Source of the DNA: Pedobacter soli
GTDB lineage: Bacteria > Bacteroidota > Bacteroidia > Sphingobacteriales > Sphingobacteriaceae
Assembly (NCBI RefSeq): GCF_900101435.1
Contig: NZ_FMZH01000014.1
Span: 9,020 to 73,019 of the forward strand
Direction of reading: 5' to 3'
DNA: 64,000 nt
The notes under the pieces were generated by a model. That model was not told the DNA's origin, searched no databases, and was given only the letters and a program-made list of their open reading frames with translations. This document shows positions 7,149 through 16,011 of this stretch, one piece after another. The translations under genes and the position numbers were made by a program. The number at the start of each line of letters is the position of its first letter. The first letter of the stretch is position 1.

Positions 7149-9974
7149 TTGAAAGTCAGCACTGTATTTTTAGTTATATTATTATGTCTTTGCGTGGGTG
7201 CTTTAAACGCACAATCACAACCCGGTGGTGTGGATAAAAATTTTCAAAAATTTATTGCTACTAAAGGTAATATCGAATTATTACAGCCGAACGAGCTCTT
7301 ATTAGTGAGGTTTAACCATGCCTTAACCGCAAGTGAAATTCAATTGTTAAAGCCCAAAAAGAAACTCGCCAGCGATTACTTTATTGCAGAGAAAAGCACA
7401 GTTTCAGTGCTTTCGTCTAGTTTGGTTTACCAGGGGGCAGCCAGTGGTTTGTGGAAGGTAAGCGATGGGTTAATGAAACTGCTAAGCAAAAACAGCAAAA
7501 CAAGCGATTCGTTGCTGGTTAGGCTCGCTGTTAAAAATTTAGCCGTTTCGCCGGCTTTTCTCAAAAATTTAAAGGTTAAATCGGTTGATAACAATAACAA
7601 TATCTGCACTGTTTATATCTTACCTGACGATCTACAACAGGTTTTAACTTACGGTGAAGTGCTCTATGCAGATATTATTGCACAGGCAAAAACCGAAGTA
7701 GTAATTAACGGTTTAGATTTGGGCCTCAACCAGATTGCCAACGCACATAGTCTGTTTCCCGGTATTGATGGAACGGGCATTAACCTTTCGCTTAAAGAAG
7801 GCATGTACGATGTAACCGATCTTGATATTTTGGGTAAAACCGTACAGGGAGCTACACTTACGGGCAAAGCTACTGCGCATGCAACTACCATGGCAACTTT
7901 GGCCATTGGTAATGGTAACTCATTTATTAGGGGGCTGGGGGCAGCACCAAAAGCAAAGCTGGCTTTTTCGAGTTTCGATAACCTGCTGCCCGATTTACCT
8001 ACTGATTTGAATAAATTTCAAATTCGGGTTCAAAACCATTCGTATGGTGTGGGCATCGATAATAACTACGGTATTGAAGCTGCTGCATACGATAAACAGA
8101 TTTTTGAAACCGATACCTTAATCCATGTTTTTTCGGCAGGAAATAGCGGAACCCAAACGCCTTCTGCAGGTTTTTATCAGGGTATAGCTGCCAGGGCCAA
8201 TTTAACGGGGAATTTTAAACAGGCCAAAAACGTATTGGTTATTGGCGGGATAAACCGCGAAAATGTTGCTGAAAATTTAAGTAGCAAAGGCCCGGCTTAT
8301 GATGGACGTGTAAAACCCGAAATAGTAGCTTTGGGCGAAGATGGTACTTCGGGCTCTGCAGCCATTACCAGTGGATCGGTAATACTCTTAGAGCAGTTTT
8401 ATCACCAGAAATTTAAAAAGGCCCCTTCAGCTTCGCTCATTAAAGCTGCTTTAATTAATGCTGCCGACGATTTAGGAACGCCACACGTAGATTATGTATA
8501 CGGCTATGGAAAATTAAACGTAGCACAGGCACTAAAAACTTTGGATGAGAACAGGGTTGCTGTTTATACGGTAGCCAAAGCCCAGGATCTGGTTATTCCT
8601 TTAAGCATCCCGGCCAATGTTGCCGAAGTTAAAATTACGCTGGTATGGAACGACCCTGCTGCGGTAGTAAATGCTGCACAGGGCCTGGTAAATGGTTTAG
8701 ACTTGAGCCTCGAAAGTCCTGGTGGTAGCCTAACCTTGCCATGGGTTTTAAATGGAGCAGCCGATTTAAACTCACTTTCAGCGCCAGCTGTGCGTAAGGC
8801 CGATTTAATTAATAATATCCAGCAGGTTACTTTAGAAAATCCAGCGGCTGGTAGTTTTAAGATTCACGTAAAAGGGGATAGAATTACACAGGGCAACCAG
8901 CAAAATTTCGCTTTGGCCTATAGCTACAGACTTAAAAATACCTTTACTTTCATCACGCCCGAAAAAGAGGGCAGTTTTTTTGCCACAGAAAGCAATTATA
9001 TCCGTTGGGATAATACCTATAATTCCCAATCGGGCAATTTATCCATAAGCTACGATGAAGGTAAAAGCTGGGAAACTATCGCCGCAGGTGTTGATTTGAG
9101 CAGAGGACTGTATAACTGGAATGCACCAGATCGTTTTGTGAAAGCCATTTTAAAAATGGAAGTAGAAGGAAATGTGATTTTGAGTCCTGCTTTTACAATT
9201 TCGAGCCCCCGCATATTGAGAGTAGGCTACGCATGCACTGATGGCATTGTTCTAAACTGGAATCCACAGCCTGGCGCCAAAGATTATACCGTTTACAATT
9301 TAGTTAACAATGTATTGTCGCCGGTTTTAAACGTAACCGATACTTTAATCAAGCTTGATATGGCTAAAGTTAGCAGTAAGTATTTTGCTGTAGCTGCGAA
9401 CGGGACTAATTTTACTGGTTTAAAGAGTTATACCATCGATTATACCCAGCAGGGTGTTGCCTGTTATGTCAGGAGTTTATCGGCCAGTAATACCAGTGAT
9501 GACAAAATCAGGCTCGACCTGAGCATTGGTACTACGCTCGATATTAAAAATATCATTTGGGAGAAACAGACGGGCGTAAATACCTATACGGTTTTAAAAC
9601 AAACACAGCCCGTTCAAAATCAGCTGGATTACAGTATTTTGGACGAAAACCCAAAACTGGGGATCCAGTTTTACCGGGTTACTTTCGAAACCGCCAACGG
9701 GAAGTATAGCAGCGATTTAGCTTCAGCGGTATTTCTTAAAGAGAACGACTTTTCTTTTTATCCTAATCCCGTAAGCGATTACCTCACTATTTTAAGCGGT
9801 TCGTTTAAAGATTATAGCCTATCTATCTATAATATGCTTGGACAAAAAGTTTTCGATGAAAAAGCATCAAGCACTAACCGGTTTGGGGTAAATGCATTGG
9901 CAACCGGGGTGTATGTGGGGGTAATTGTACAGGATGGGCAGCAGGTTAAAAAGTTTAAGTTGATTAAGAAGTAA
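7149..9974 (+). CDS. Subtilisin-like (S8) T9SS cargo protein
   Basis: A 941-residue exported protein. The start is TTG at 7149: the signal peptide (VSTVFLVILLCLCVGALNAQ) begins directly there and no upstream ATG is in frame. An S8 fold spans about 190-465: His244 lies in TAHATTMAT, the oxyanion Asn332 in SAGNSG and Ser401 in DGTSGSA. The usual Asp (D-T/S-G) position reads K216-E217-G218, so the triad looks incomplete. Ig/fibronectin-like domains follow (about 600-860). The last 75 residues (FSFYPNPVSDYL through KKFKLIKK) are a type A C-terminal T9SS sorting domain, so the protein should cross the outer membrane by type IX secretion. May be a degenerate protease or an adhesin. Confidence 0.85.
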   Translation: MKVSTVFLVILLCLCVGALNAQSQPGGVDKNFQKFIATKGNIELLQPNELLLVRFNHALTASEIQLLKPKKKLASDYFIAEKSTVSVLSSSLVYQGAASGLWKVSDGLMKLLSKNSKTSDSLLVRLAVKNLAVSPAFLKNLKVKSVDNNNNICTVYILPDDLQQVLTYGEVLYADIIAQAKTEVVINGLDLGLNQIANAHSLFPGIDGTGINLSLKEGMYDVTDLDILGKTVQGATLTGKATAHATTMATLAIGNGNSFIRGLGAAPKAKLAFSSFDNLLPDLPTDLNKFQIRVQNHSYGVGIDNNYGIEAAAYDKQIFETDTLIHVFSAGNSGTQTPSAGFYQGIAARANLTGNFKQAKNVLVIGGINRENVAENLSSKGPAYDGRVKPEIVALGEDGTSGSAAITSGSVILLEQFYHQKFKKAPSASLIKAALINAADDLGTPHVDYVYGYGKLNVAQALKTLDENRVAVYTVAKAQDLVIPLSIPANVAEVKITLVWNDPAAVVNAAQGLVNGLDLSLESPGGSLTLPWVLNGAADLNSLSAPAVRKADLINNIQQVTLENPAAGSFKIHVKGDRITQGNQQNFALAYSYRLKNTFTFITPEKEGSFFATESNYIRWDNTYNSQSGNLSISYDEGKSWETIAAGVDLSRGLYNWNAPDRFVKAILKMEVEGNVILSPAFTISSPRILRVGYACTDGIVLNWNPQPGAKDYTVYNLVNNVLSPVLNVTDTLIKLDMAKVSSKYFAVAANGTNFTGLKSYTIDYTQQGVACYVRSLSASNTSDDKIRLDLSIGTTLDIKNIIWEKQTGVNTYTVLKQTQPVQNQLDYSILDENPKLGIQFYRVTFETANGKYSSDLASAVFLKENDFSFYPNPVSDYLTILSGSFKDYSLSIYNMLGQKVFDEKASSTNRFGVNALATGVYVGVIVQDGQQVKKFKLIKK

Positions 9975-10026
9975 CTGATTATATTCTCCCTATTTCTTCG
10001 TATTTTTCAAAAAATGACACCTTGAT

Positions 10027-11679
10027 ATGAAAAAAACATGCCTGTTTTCTGCTTGTGCGCTCTTATTTTTTGTTTCCTGTAAACAAGGAGCAAAAACAAC
10101 TGCAATTACTGCCGATTCTTTGGCCATCAAAGCCATTAACGATAGTAGCTTAACGCAGTACCTTTCGGTTATTGCTGCCGATAGTTTACAGGGAAGAAAA
10201 CCCTTTACCCAGGGCGAAACCAAAACCATTAACTATTTAAAGGCACAGTTTGAGCGACTGGGTTTAGCACCCGGCAATGGCAAGAGTTATTTTCAGGAAG
10301 TGCCCATGGTTGAGATCAAATCAATACCTGAAGACAAAATGGTGCTGAAGGGAAAAACAGCATCCCTCACACTGAATTACCTAACCGATTTTGTTGCAGG
10401 TACAAGGCGCGTGCAGGAGGAGGTAGGTATCAGCAATTCGCCTTTGGTTTTTGCCGGCTACGGTATTGTTGCGCCAGAATATGGCTGGAACGATTATGCC
10501 GGTTTAGATGTGAAAGGAAAAACGGTAGTGGTATTGATTAACGATCCGGGTTTTGCCGATTCGACCTTGTTTAAAGGAAAAAACATGACTTATTACGGCC
10601 GCTGGACCTATAAATTTGAAGAGGCTGCCAGACAAGGCGCTGCAGGGATTATTATTGTGCATGATACCGAGCCTGCCGCTTATCCCTGGACAGTAGTAAG
10701 AAGTGGCTGGTCTAAATCCAAACTCAATCTCCAATCGGCCGATAATGGCATGAACAGGGCAGTGGTTGAAGGCTGGATTGCTTTAGATAAAGCGAGACAA
10801 CTTTTTGCACTGGATGGAAAATCTTTTGATCAGCTCGCTGTAAATGCACGCAAAAAAGGATTTAAGGCTGTTGATTTAAATGTTACTACCTCTCTTAAAA
10901 TTAAAAACACCATTAAAAAGTCGGTCACTTATAACGTATTGGCCACTATACCGGGCAACAAGCGTAAAGATGAAGCCATTATTTATTCGGCCCATTGGGA
11001 TCATTTGGGAATAGGGGAAAAAGTTAAAGGCGATTCGATTTACAATGGTGCGGTTGACAATGCCACCGGAGTAGCTTCGTTGTTCGAAATTGCCTCGGCT
11101 TTTAAAAAACTGCCCAAAAATCCTGAGCGCACCATCTTATTTATTTCCTACACGGCAGAAGAGCAGGGTTTATTGGGGTCAGAATTTTATGCCAAACATC
11201 CGGTTTTTCCGCTGGCTAAAACGGTTGCCAATATCAATATGGATATGATGGGTATAGCTGGTAAAACCAAAGATGTCGTGGTGTATGGTTTTGGTCAGTC
11301 AGAACTCGAAGATTATGCGGCCGAAGCTGCTAAAAAACAGGGAAGGGTAATTGTTCCTGATCCCGTTCCATCGTCTGGCCTGTACTACCGTTCCGATCAT
11401 TTTAACCTGGCTAAAGTTGGTGTTCCGGCGTTATTTACGGGTTCTGGTGTAGATAATGTTAAGCATGGAAGGGAATGGGGATTAAAACAGGTTGCCGATT
11501 TTACCAAAATGCGCTATCACTCGCCACAAGATAATTTTGATGCCAAAACCTGGGATTTATCAGGTATTGTAGCAGATGTACGGATGCTTTTTGACTTGGG
11601 CTACCGCCTAAGCAATGAAGATACCTTTCCAAAGTGGAAAACAGGCTCTGAATTTAAAGCCATTAGAGAAGAGAAATAA
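10027..11679 (+). CDS. M28 family zinc peptidase with PA domain, lipoprotein
   Basis: A 550-residue protein with lipobox FVSC (Cys18). A protease-associated (PA) insertion lies around 120-250 (VFAGYGIVAPEYGW through AAGIIIVHD). The M28 metal site is recognisable: SAHWDHLG (first His/Asp), GAVDNATGVA (bridging Asp), YTAEEQGLLGS (catalytic Glu-Glu), NMDMMG, and a late His in MRYHSPQDN. Family members are aminopeptidases or carboxypeptidases using two zinc ions. Expected in the periplasm or on the outer membrane, trimming peptides together with the neighbouring S9 peptidase. It starts 52 bp after the T9SS protein and is followed by a hairpin shared with the convergent gene. Confidence 0.9.
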   Translation: MKKTCLFSACALLFFVSCKQGAKTTAITADSLAIKAINDSSLTQYLSVIAADSLQGRKPFTQGETKTINYLKAQFERLGLAPGNGKSYFQEVPMVEIKSIPEDKMVLKGKTASLTLNYLTDFVAGTRRVQEEVGISNSPLVFAGYGIVAPEYGWNDYAGLDVKGKTVVVLINDPGFADSTLFKGKNMTYYGRWTYKFEEAARQGAAGIIIVHDTEPAAYPWTVVRSGWSKSKLNLQSADNGMNRAVVEGWIALDKARQLFALDGKSFDQLAVNARKKGFKAVDLNVTTSLKIKNTIKKSVTYNVLATIPGNKRKDEAIIYSAHWDHLGIGEKVKGDSIYNGAVDNATGVASLFEIASAFKKLPKNPERTILFISYTAEEQGLLGSEFYAKHPVFPLAKTVANINMDMMGIAGKTKDVVVYGFGQSELEDYAAEAAKKQGRVIVPDPVPSSGLYYRSDHFNLAKVGVPALFTGSGVDNVKHGREWGLKQVADFTKMRYHSPQDNFDAKTWDLSGIVADVRMLFDLGYRLSNEDTFPKWKTGSEFKAIREEK

Positions 11680-11682
11680 ACA

Positions 11683-11714
11683 AAAAGCGCCCCGTAGGTA
11701 TTCGGGACGCTTTT
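11683..11714. terminator. Bidirectional hairpin between convergent genes
   Basis: Arms aaaagcgccccg and cgggacgctttt (one mismatch) around an 8-nt loop, with A/T runs on both sides. It lies between the convergent M28 gene (stop 11679) and the barrel gene ending at 11760, and can serve both. Confidence 0.7.
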
Positions 11715-11759
11715 CGAAAAAAAGTCATTAGTTAAATGCTTCCTGTTGGAAGGATTTAA

Positions 11760-12368
11760 TTAAAAGTGAAACTGTACACCTAATTTTGGTGCGAAAGTAT
11801 TAGCTTCTAAACCGAAAGAGTTGGTAGTAGTTTTTGCACCGGTTGCTTCAGCTTTGATTTGGTTGTTTGCATAACCTAAACCATTAACCGATACTTCGAT
11901 ACCGATTCTTTTGGTTGGGAAGAAAGCAAAACCTGGAGCAATGTTTACACCGATTGAGGTAGTAGTACCTACTTTAGCACCTGTATCGCCGTTAGCATCA
12001 ACTGCTTTTACGGTACCAAAAGCCATGGGAACTGATAATTGTCCGAAGAATTTAAATTGCTCTGATAAACCAACATAGTAACGGCCAAAAGGCGAAACCT
12101 GGAAAGCACCAATTTGGTGTGGAGCTGCACCACTTACAGTTTTAGCATAAGTGTAACCTACACCAGTACCGATGGCAAAGTTGTTGCCTACAAAATAACC
12201 AACACTTGGGATTACGCTAAAGTCGATATCAGATTTAGCAGCACCTTCTACTTTGGTTGAATTAAAACCAACATTACCGCCTAAAATAAATTTTCCTTTT
12301 TCAGTTTGTGCTTTTGCACCAAAAGCTAAACCTGCTACTGCTACTAATGATAATAATAGTTTTTTCAT
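11760..12368 (-). CDS. Outer membrane beta-barrel protein (porin family)
   Basis: A 202-residue protein with a clear signal peptide (MKKLLLSLVAVAGLAFGAKA, cleavage before QTEKG). The mature part alternates glycine- and aromatic-rich strands: GKFILGGNVGF, YFVGNNFAIGTGVGY, SPFGRYYVGLSEQFKFFGQL, INIAPGFAFFP-like and the terminal GVQFHF, ending in Phe as outer membrane barrels do. It resembles the eight-stranded OmpA/OmpX-like 'outer membrane beta-barrel' family (PF13568/PF13505 type). Two other window genes (14722 and 16665 starts) share the mature N-terminus TEKG and the FAFFPTK-type motif, so they form a local paralogue set. Specific role unknown. Confidence 0.8.
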   Translation of the reverse strand: MKKLLLSLVAVAGLAFGAKAQTEKGKFILGGNVGFNSTKVEGAAKSDIDFSVIPSVGYFVGNNFAIGTGVGYTYAKTVSGAAPHQIGAFQVSPFGRYYVGLSEQFKFFGQLSVPMAFGTVKAVDANGDTGAKVGTTTSIGVNIAPGFAFFPTKRIGIEVSVNGLGYANNQIKAEATGAKTTTNSFGLEANTFAPKLGVQFHF

Positions 12369-12687
12369 TGTTTTATTAATTATATTTTGTGTTAAAAATA
12401 TAGCCAGTTTTACTATTTTAATGTCTGACTATATTTGCCTAAAAGTCAACACTTGTGCCAAAAAACTTCCTTTAAGTCATCAAAAAATCAGTTTTCTGTC
12501 AACCCCTTAGTTTATAGTTAGATGTAAATTTAGTGTTAACTCAATATTATTTTCGTGTGACTAAAAATCAATCGATTGATTAATTTTTTGGCTATGACAA
12601 ATTGACAATCTGACTTTTTTTGTATAAATGTCAGATTTTATTGTAGCAGAAATGGCAGTTTTGGAGAGGAGTGTGCCAGGAATTTTT
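12369..12687. other. 319-bp AT-rich intergenic region
   Basis: No gene is supported. It must hold the promoter of the barrel gene starting at 12368 and the transcript end of the flavin reductase gene. A perfect 16-bp palindrome, aatcaatcgattgatt, lies at 12566-12581 next to an A/T run. No convincing promoter could be chosen by eye. Confidence 0.4.
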
Positions 12688-13245
12688 TTATACTTTACAA
12701 GCTGAAATGAGGTTGTCTATTTTCTTTTTGATAATCGCAACAGTTCTTTCATCTGTTAAATTTCCGGTTGCATCGAATTTATTTTGGGCTTGGGCAATTA
12801 AAACTTCAGGTTGCAAAACAGGGTTCATATTTAAGAAGGTAAAAACGGGTAAAAAAGCAGTTTGCATTCTTACAGTGCCCCACTGGCCCTGGGTAGCACC
12901 CATTACCGCAACGGGTTTATGAAGCAGTGGAGAGTCTTTGCCCCGGCTGGCCCAATCTATGGCATTTTTTAATCCGCCCGGAATAGAATAATTATATTCT
13001 GGCGAAGCAATAATAAATGCATCGGCAAGAGCCAGTGAATCTCTGAATTGGGTAACACTTGCTGGTCTTTCAGCAGCTTCTGGTAAATCCTGATCGGCAT
13101 TATAAAGCGGAATGTCTTCGAAAGATACTATTTCGAAATCAATACCTTCAGGAATCAGGCTTCCGGCAAATTTGAGTAACATGGCATTATAAGAGCCCTT
13201 TCTTAAACTTCCGCAAAGGCCAACAATTTTTCTGTTCTTTTCCAT
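12688..13245 (-). CDS. NAD(P)H-dependent FMN reductase
   Basis: A 185-residue flavodoxin-fold protein of the NADPH-dependent FMN reductase family (azoreductase / chromate reductase / SsuE-like). Near the N-terminus GLCGSLRKGSYN is the FMN phosphate-binding loop, SPEYNYSIPGGLKNAIDW is the flavin-binding signature, and GATQGQWGT is the conserved third loop. It reduces FMN, quinones or other acceptors in the cytoplasm using NAD(P)H. Length is typical. It is divergent from the MFS exporter at 13351 (105 bp apart), so the two may share a regulatory region. The physiological acceptor is not inferable. Confidence 0.88.
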   Translation of the reverse strand: MEKNRKIVGLCGSLRKGSYNAMLLKFAGSLIPEGIDFEIVSFEDIPLYNADQDLPEAAERPASVTQFRDSLALADAFIIASPEYNYSIPGGLKNAIDWASRGKDSPLLHKPVAVMGATQGQWGTVRMQTAFLPVFTFLNMNPVLQPEVLIAQAQNKFDATGNLTDERTVAIIKKKIDNLISACKV

Positions 13246-13350
13246 AGCTACTAAACCACAACATGATCAAAATGTTTGGCTTTTGCAAGGACAAGAGGTC
13301 TCCGTTAAAAAAATATAATCCTTATTTTTGGGACATAATAACATTTTGCT

Positions 13351-14553
13351 ATGACCGAAAATACCTCTACCACAGCTATTATTGAAAAAACTGTTTTTCC
13401 GATCCTGTTTGCTTTAAGCTTTTCACATCTGTTAAATGATACCATTCAGTCGCTCATTCCGGCAATTTATCCTATCATTAAAACCAGCTATCACCTTAGT
13501 TTTTCGCAGATTGGCTTGATTACCTTAACGTTTCAGCTGGCAGCCTCATTATTGCAACCTTTTGTGGGCTTGTATACCGATAAAAAACCACAACCTTATT
13601 CGCTGGCGGTTGGTATGGGCTTTACGCTAATTGGTTTGGTATCGCTTTCACAATCCACGCACTTCTATACCATCTTGTTATCGGTTTGTTTTATCGGTAT
13701 TGGTTCTTCTATTTTTCATCCTGAGGCTTCGCGCATGGCTCATGCTGCATCAGGAGGGAAGAGGGGCCTCGCACAATCTGTTTTTCAGTTAGGTGGCAAT
13801 GCAGGCAGCTCTTTAGGACCATTGTTGGCGGCCTGGATTATTGTACCTTACGGACAGTTTAGCGTAGTTTGGTTTTCAGTTATTGCCCTTTTAGCCATCA
13901 TCATATTAACTTATGTAGGCAACTGGTATAAAGGTTTTATGCTTTCCAGAAGTAAAAAAGTTAATATTCAGACCGTTGTTAACCAGTTTTCTAGAACCAA
14001 GGTTATCTTTTCGGTATGTATTTTATTGCTGTTGATTTTCTCTAAATACTTTTACATGGCCAGTTTAACCAATTATTTTACCTTTTATTTAATTGATAAA
14101 TTCCATGTTTCGGTACAAACTTCGCAGGTTTACCTGTTTGTATTCTTGTTCTCGGTAGCTGCCGGAACGCTATTGGGCGGACCAATTGGCGATAAAATAG
14201 GTCGGAAATATGTAATCTGGGCCTCTATTTTAGGAACTGCACCCTTTGCTTTATTGTTACCTTATGCCAGCTTGTTCTGGATAGGCGTTTTAATTGTACC
14301 CATTGGGATGATTTTAGCTTCGGCATTTTCGGCTATACTGGTATATGCGCAAGAGCTTATTCCGGGCAAGGTGGGCTTGGTAGCCGGCTTGTTTTTTGGC
14401 TTCGCCTTTGGTATGGGGGGGATAGGGTCGGCACTTTTAGGTAAGCTGGCCGATTCAACCAGTATTGAATATGTATTTAATGTGTGTGCATTTTTGCCCT
14501 TGATTGGTTTGCTCACCGGTTTCCTTCCCAATATTGAAACCAAAAAGAAATAA
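13351..14553 (+). CDS. MFS transporter, Fsr (fosmidomycin resistance) type
   Basis: A 400-residue inner-membrane protein with about twelve hydrophobic segments. The N-terminus (FALSFSHLLNDTIQSLIPA) and the loop LYTDKKPQPYSLAVG match the Fsr branch of the major facilitator superfamily; the second-half counterpart is GGPIGDKIGRKYVIW. Conserved FHPEASRMAH and LAQSVFQLGGNAGSS segments are also typical of Fsr. The family exports fosmidomycin and similar small molecules by proton antiport, but the natural substrate is unknown. It is divergent from the flavin reductase and followed by a strong terminator. Confidence 0.87.
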   Translation: MTENTSTTAIIEKTVFPILFALSFSHLLNDTIQSLIPAIYPIIKTSYHLSFSQIGLITLTFQLAASLLQPFVGLYTDKKPQPYSLAVGMGFTLIGLVSLSQSTHFYTILLSVCFIGIGSSIFHPEASRMAHAASGGKRGLAQSVFQLGGNAGSSLGPLLAAWIIVPYGQFSVVWFSVIALLAIIILTYVGNWYKGFMLSRSKKVNIQTVVNQFSRTKVIFSVCILLLLIFSKYFYMASLTNYFTFYLIDKFHVSVQTSQVYLFVFLFSVAAGTLLGGPIGDKIGRKYVIWASILGTAPFALLLPYASLFWIGVLIVPIGMILASAFSAILVYAQELIPGKVGLVAGLFFGFAFGMGGIGSALLGKLADSTSIEYVFNVCAFLPLIGLLTGFLPNIETKKK

Positions 14554-14557
14554 AACA

Positions 14558-14584
14558 AAAAATCCCATCGCTGATGGGATTTTT
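14558..14584. terminator. Strong bidirectional-looking terminator after the MFS gene
   Basis: Stem aaaaatcccatc/gatgggattttt with a 3-nt loop (GCT), starting a few bases after the MFS stop codon, with T-rich sequence following on the plus strand and A-rich sequence before it. Confidence 0.88.
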
Positions 14585-14684
14585 GTTTTAATTGAGAATT
14601 TTGAGGTTAAAATAGGATATAAATTTTAAAGCCCAGGTTGTTGATAAAACCCTGGCTAGTTAAATAAGCCAAAAAGAAATAAGA

Positions 14685-14717
14685 TAATCCCACTCTTCAT
14701 ACTAAAGAGCGGGATTA
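14685..14717 (-). terminator. Terminator of the barrel gene at 14722
   Basis: Arms taatcccactctt and aagagcgggatta (one G-T pair on RNA) with a 7-nt loop, immediately downstream of the stop codon of the minus-strand gene. T-rich sequence follows on the minus strand. Confidence 0.75.
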
Positions 14718-14721
14718 TTTG

Positions 14722-15366
14722 TTAAAAGTGGAAGTTTAATCCAAGAAATGGATTAAAGGTATTAAGGCCAAATTCAAATGCTTCAGCTTCATACCAGCTA
14801 TAAGTTGGCGCAGGGCCATCATAATCTATTTTATTATATGATAATAATGAGAAACCTAGTTCAATACCCAGTTTTTTAGTCGGAAAAAATGCTAAGCCAG
14901 GATTAATAGAGGCATTGTACTGGATGTATTTGGTATTTGGTTCAAAATTATAAGCATAGGTACTGATTTCATTGGTCTTTACAACTCCTATTGTTCCACT
15001 AAATTGACCAAAAGCTTTAAATTTTTCAGTAATATCAACATAATACCTCACTATTGGGCCTACCGAAATTCCCTTTTGTTTACTCGTTCTTGTCGAGGTA
15101 AGGTTACTGTTTGCATCATAATTATTATTCAGCGTTTTACCATAATTTGCCCCGATAGTTAATCCAACAGCTAAGTTTTTAGAGAAGAAATGTGCATACC
15201 TTGGAGTAATGCTGTAATAATTTCTTTTTTCGTAGTTAGAAGACTCTGTTTTTGAGGTAGAAATACTGAAACTCCCACCAATCATATTGTCTCCTTTTTC
15301 GGTTTGGGCATTAACTCCCATGGTGATAGCGCATAATGCTACCAGCGTTAATAATTGTTTTTTCAT
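14722..15366 (-). CDS. Outer membrane beta-barrel protein (porin family)
   Basis: A 214-residue paralogue of the barrel proteins starting at 12368 and 16665. A signal peptide ends at MGVNA, then QTEKGDNMIGGSF. Strand-like segments include YSITPRYAHFFSKNLAVGL, VGPIVRYYVDITEKFKAFG and NPGLAFFPTKKLGIELGF; the chain ends FLGLNFHF with a C-terminal Phe. An eight-stranded outer membrane barrel is expected. It sits in a leftward cluster with the 22-residue-repeat protein gene and another barrel gene; the 135-bp gap to the repeat gene leaves room for its own promoter. Function unknown. Confidence 0.8.
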   Translation of the reverse strand: MKKQLLTLVALCAITMGVNAQTEKGDNMIGGSFSISTSKTESSNYEKRNYYSITPRYAHFFSKNLAVGLTIGANYGKTLNNNYDANSNLTSTRTSKQKGISVGPIVRYYVDITEKFKAFGQFSGTIGVVKTNEISTYAYNFEPNTKYIQYNASINPGLAFFPTKKLGIELGFSLLSYNKIDYDGPAPTYSWYEAEAFEFGLNTFNPFLGLNFHF

Positions 15367-15501
15367 TTGTGTGTGTGTTTTTGTGTATTCAATTATAAAC
15401 TAAAAAAATGATATAAAACTAATTTTTTAGTTAAATAATTGTTAAGCGATTGATTTTCAGAAGTAAAAATATTCTGTCCGGTAATCATCTGAATTCAATA
15501 G

Positions 15502-15999
15502 TTACTGGCGGTTAAGTTTTTGGATAAAATAATAGGTATCCAAGGCATCTTCCGATGCTGCATCATCATTTTCATTGGTGATTGATTTTACTTTACCATC
15601 ACTTTTTGATGAACCAGTGTTATTGTACTCAAATTTGATGTTGCCAATCGATTTCATCTTTCCATCTTCAGATTTAAAAACAGAATTGTAATATTCAATT
15701 CTTATATCATCTATCGATTTGATTTTTCCATCCTCTGAGGCGAATACACTATTATAATATTCCACTTTTTTATCACCAATTGATTTTACTTTTCCATCTT
15801 CTGATTTAAAAACAGAATTGTAATATTCGATTTTAGTGCCATCAATAGATTTGATTTTTCCATCTTCAGAAGGGAATACACTGCTGTAATATTCTATTTT
15901 ACCCCGAAAGCGCTGGGCATTTGCCTGATTGGAAAAACTTAATAGGAAAAGCAAGCTTAAACCTGCCAGGTTTAAAATTGAGGTTGTTATATTTTTCAT
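15502..15999 (-). CDS. Secreted protein with five 22-residue repeats
   Basis: A 165-residue protein with a signal peptide (hydrophobic 8-22, cleavage near ANAQ, residue 29). Residues 34-143 are five gap-free repeats of 22 residues with consensus IEYYNSVFxSEDGKxKSI; the fifth is diverged (FEYNNTGSSKSDGK). Variable positions alternate: repeats 1 and 3 have VFP/VFA, repeats 2 and 4 have VFK. Each unit looks like a beta-hairpin with an acidic turn, similar in style to MORN or WG repeats but not recognised as either. The tail is acidic and polar (NENDDAASEDALD). It lies 12 bp after the barrel gene starting at 16665 and so probably shares its mRNA. Function unknown; a surface or calcium-binding role would be a guess. 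Confidence 0.75.
   Translation of the reverse strand: MKNITTSILNLAGLSLLFLLSFSNQANAQRFRGKIEYYSSVFPSEDGKIKSIDGTKIEYYNSVFKSEDGKVKSIGDKKVEYYNSVFASEDGKIKSIDDIRIEYYNSVFKSEDGKMKSIGNIKFEYNNTGSSKSDGKVKSITNENDDAASEDALDTYYFIQKLNRQ
15571..15900 (-). repeat. Five tandem 66-bp coding repeats
   Basis: The region codes for residues 34-143 of the secreted repeat protein. The period is exactly 66 bp, with no frame-breaking gaps. Copies 2 and 4 are closest to each other at the DNA level (both read catcttc-gatttaaaaacag on the plus strand), as are copies 1 and 3, which suggests that a two-repeat, 132-bp block was duplicated. Confidence 0.85.
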
Positions 16000-16011
16000 G
16001 AGCGGTTAAGA

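Noticed and set aside
15571..15900. CRISPR-like 66-bp repeats
   Set aside because: They are coding repeats in frame with a signal peptide and have no spacers.
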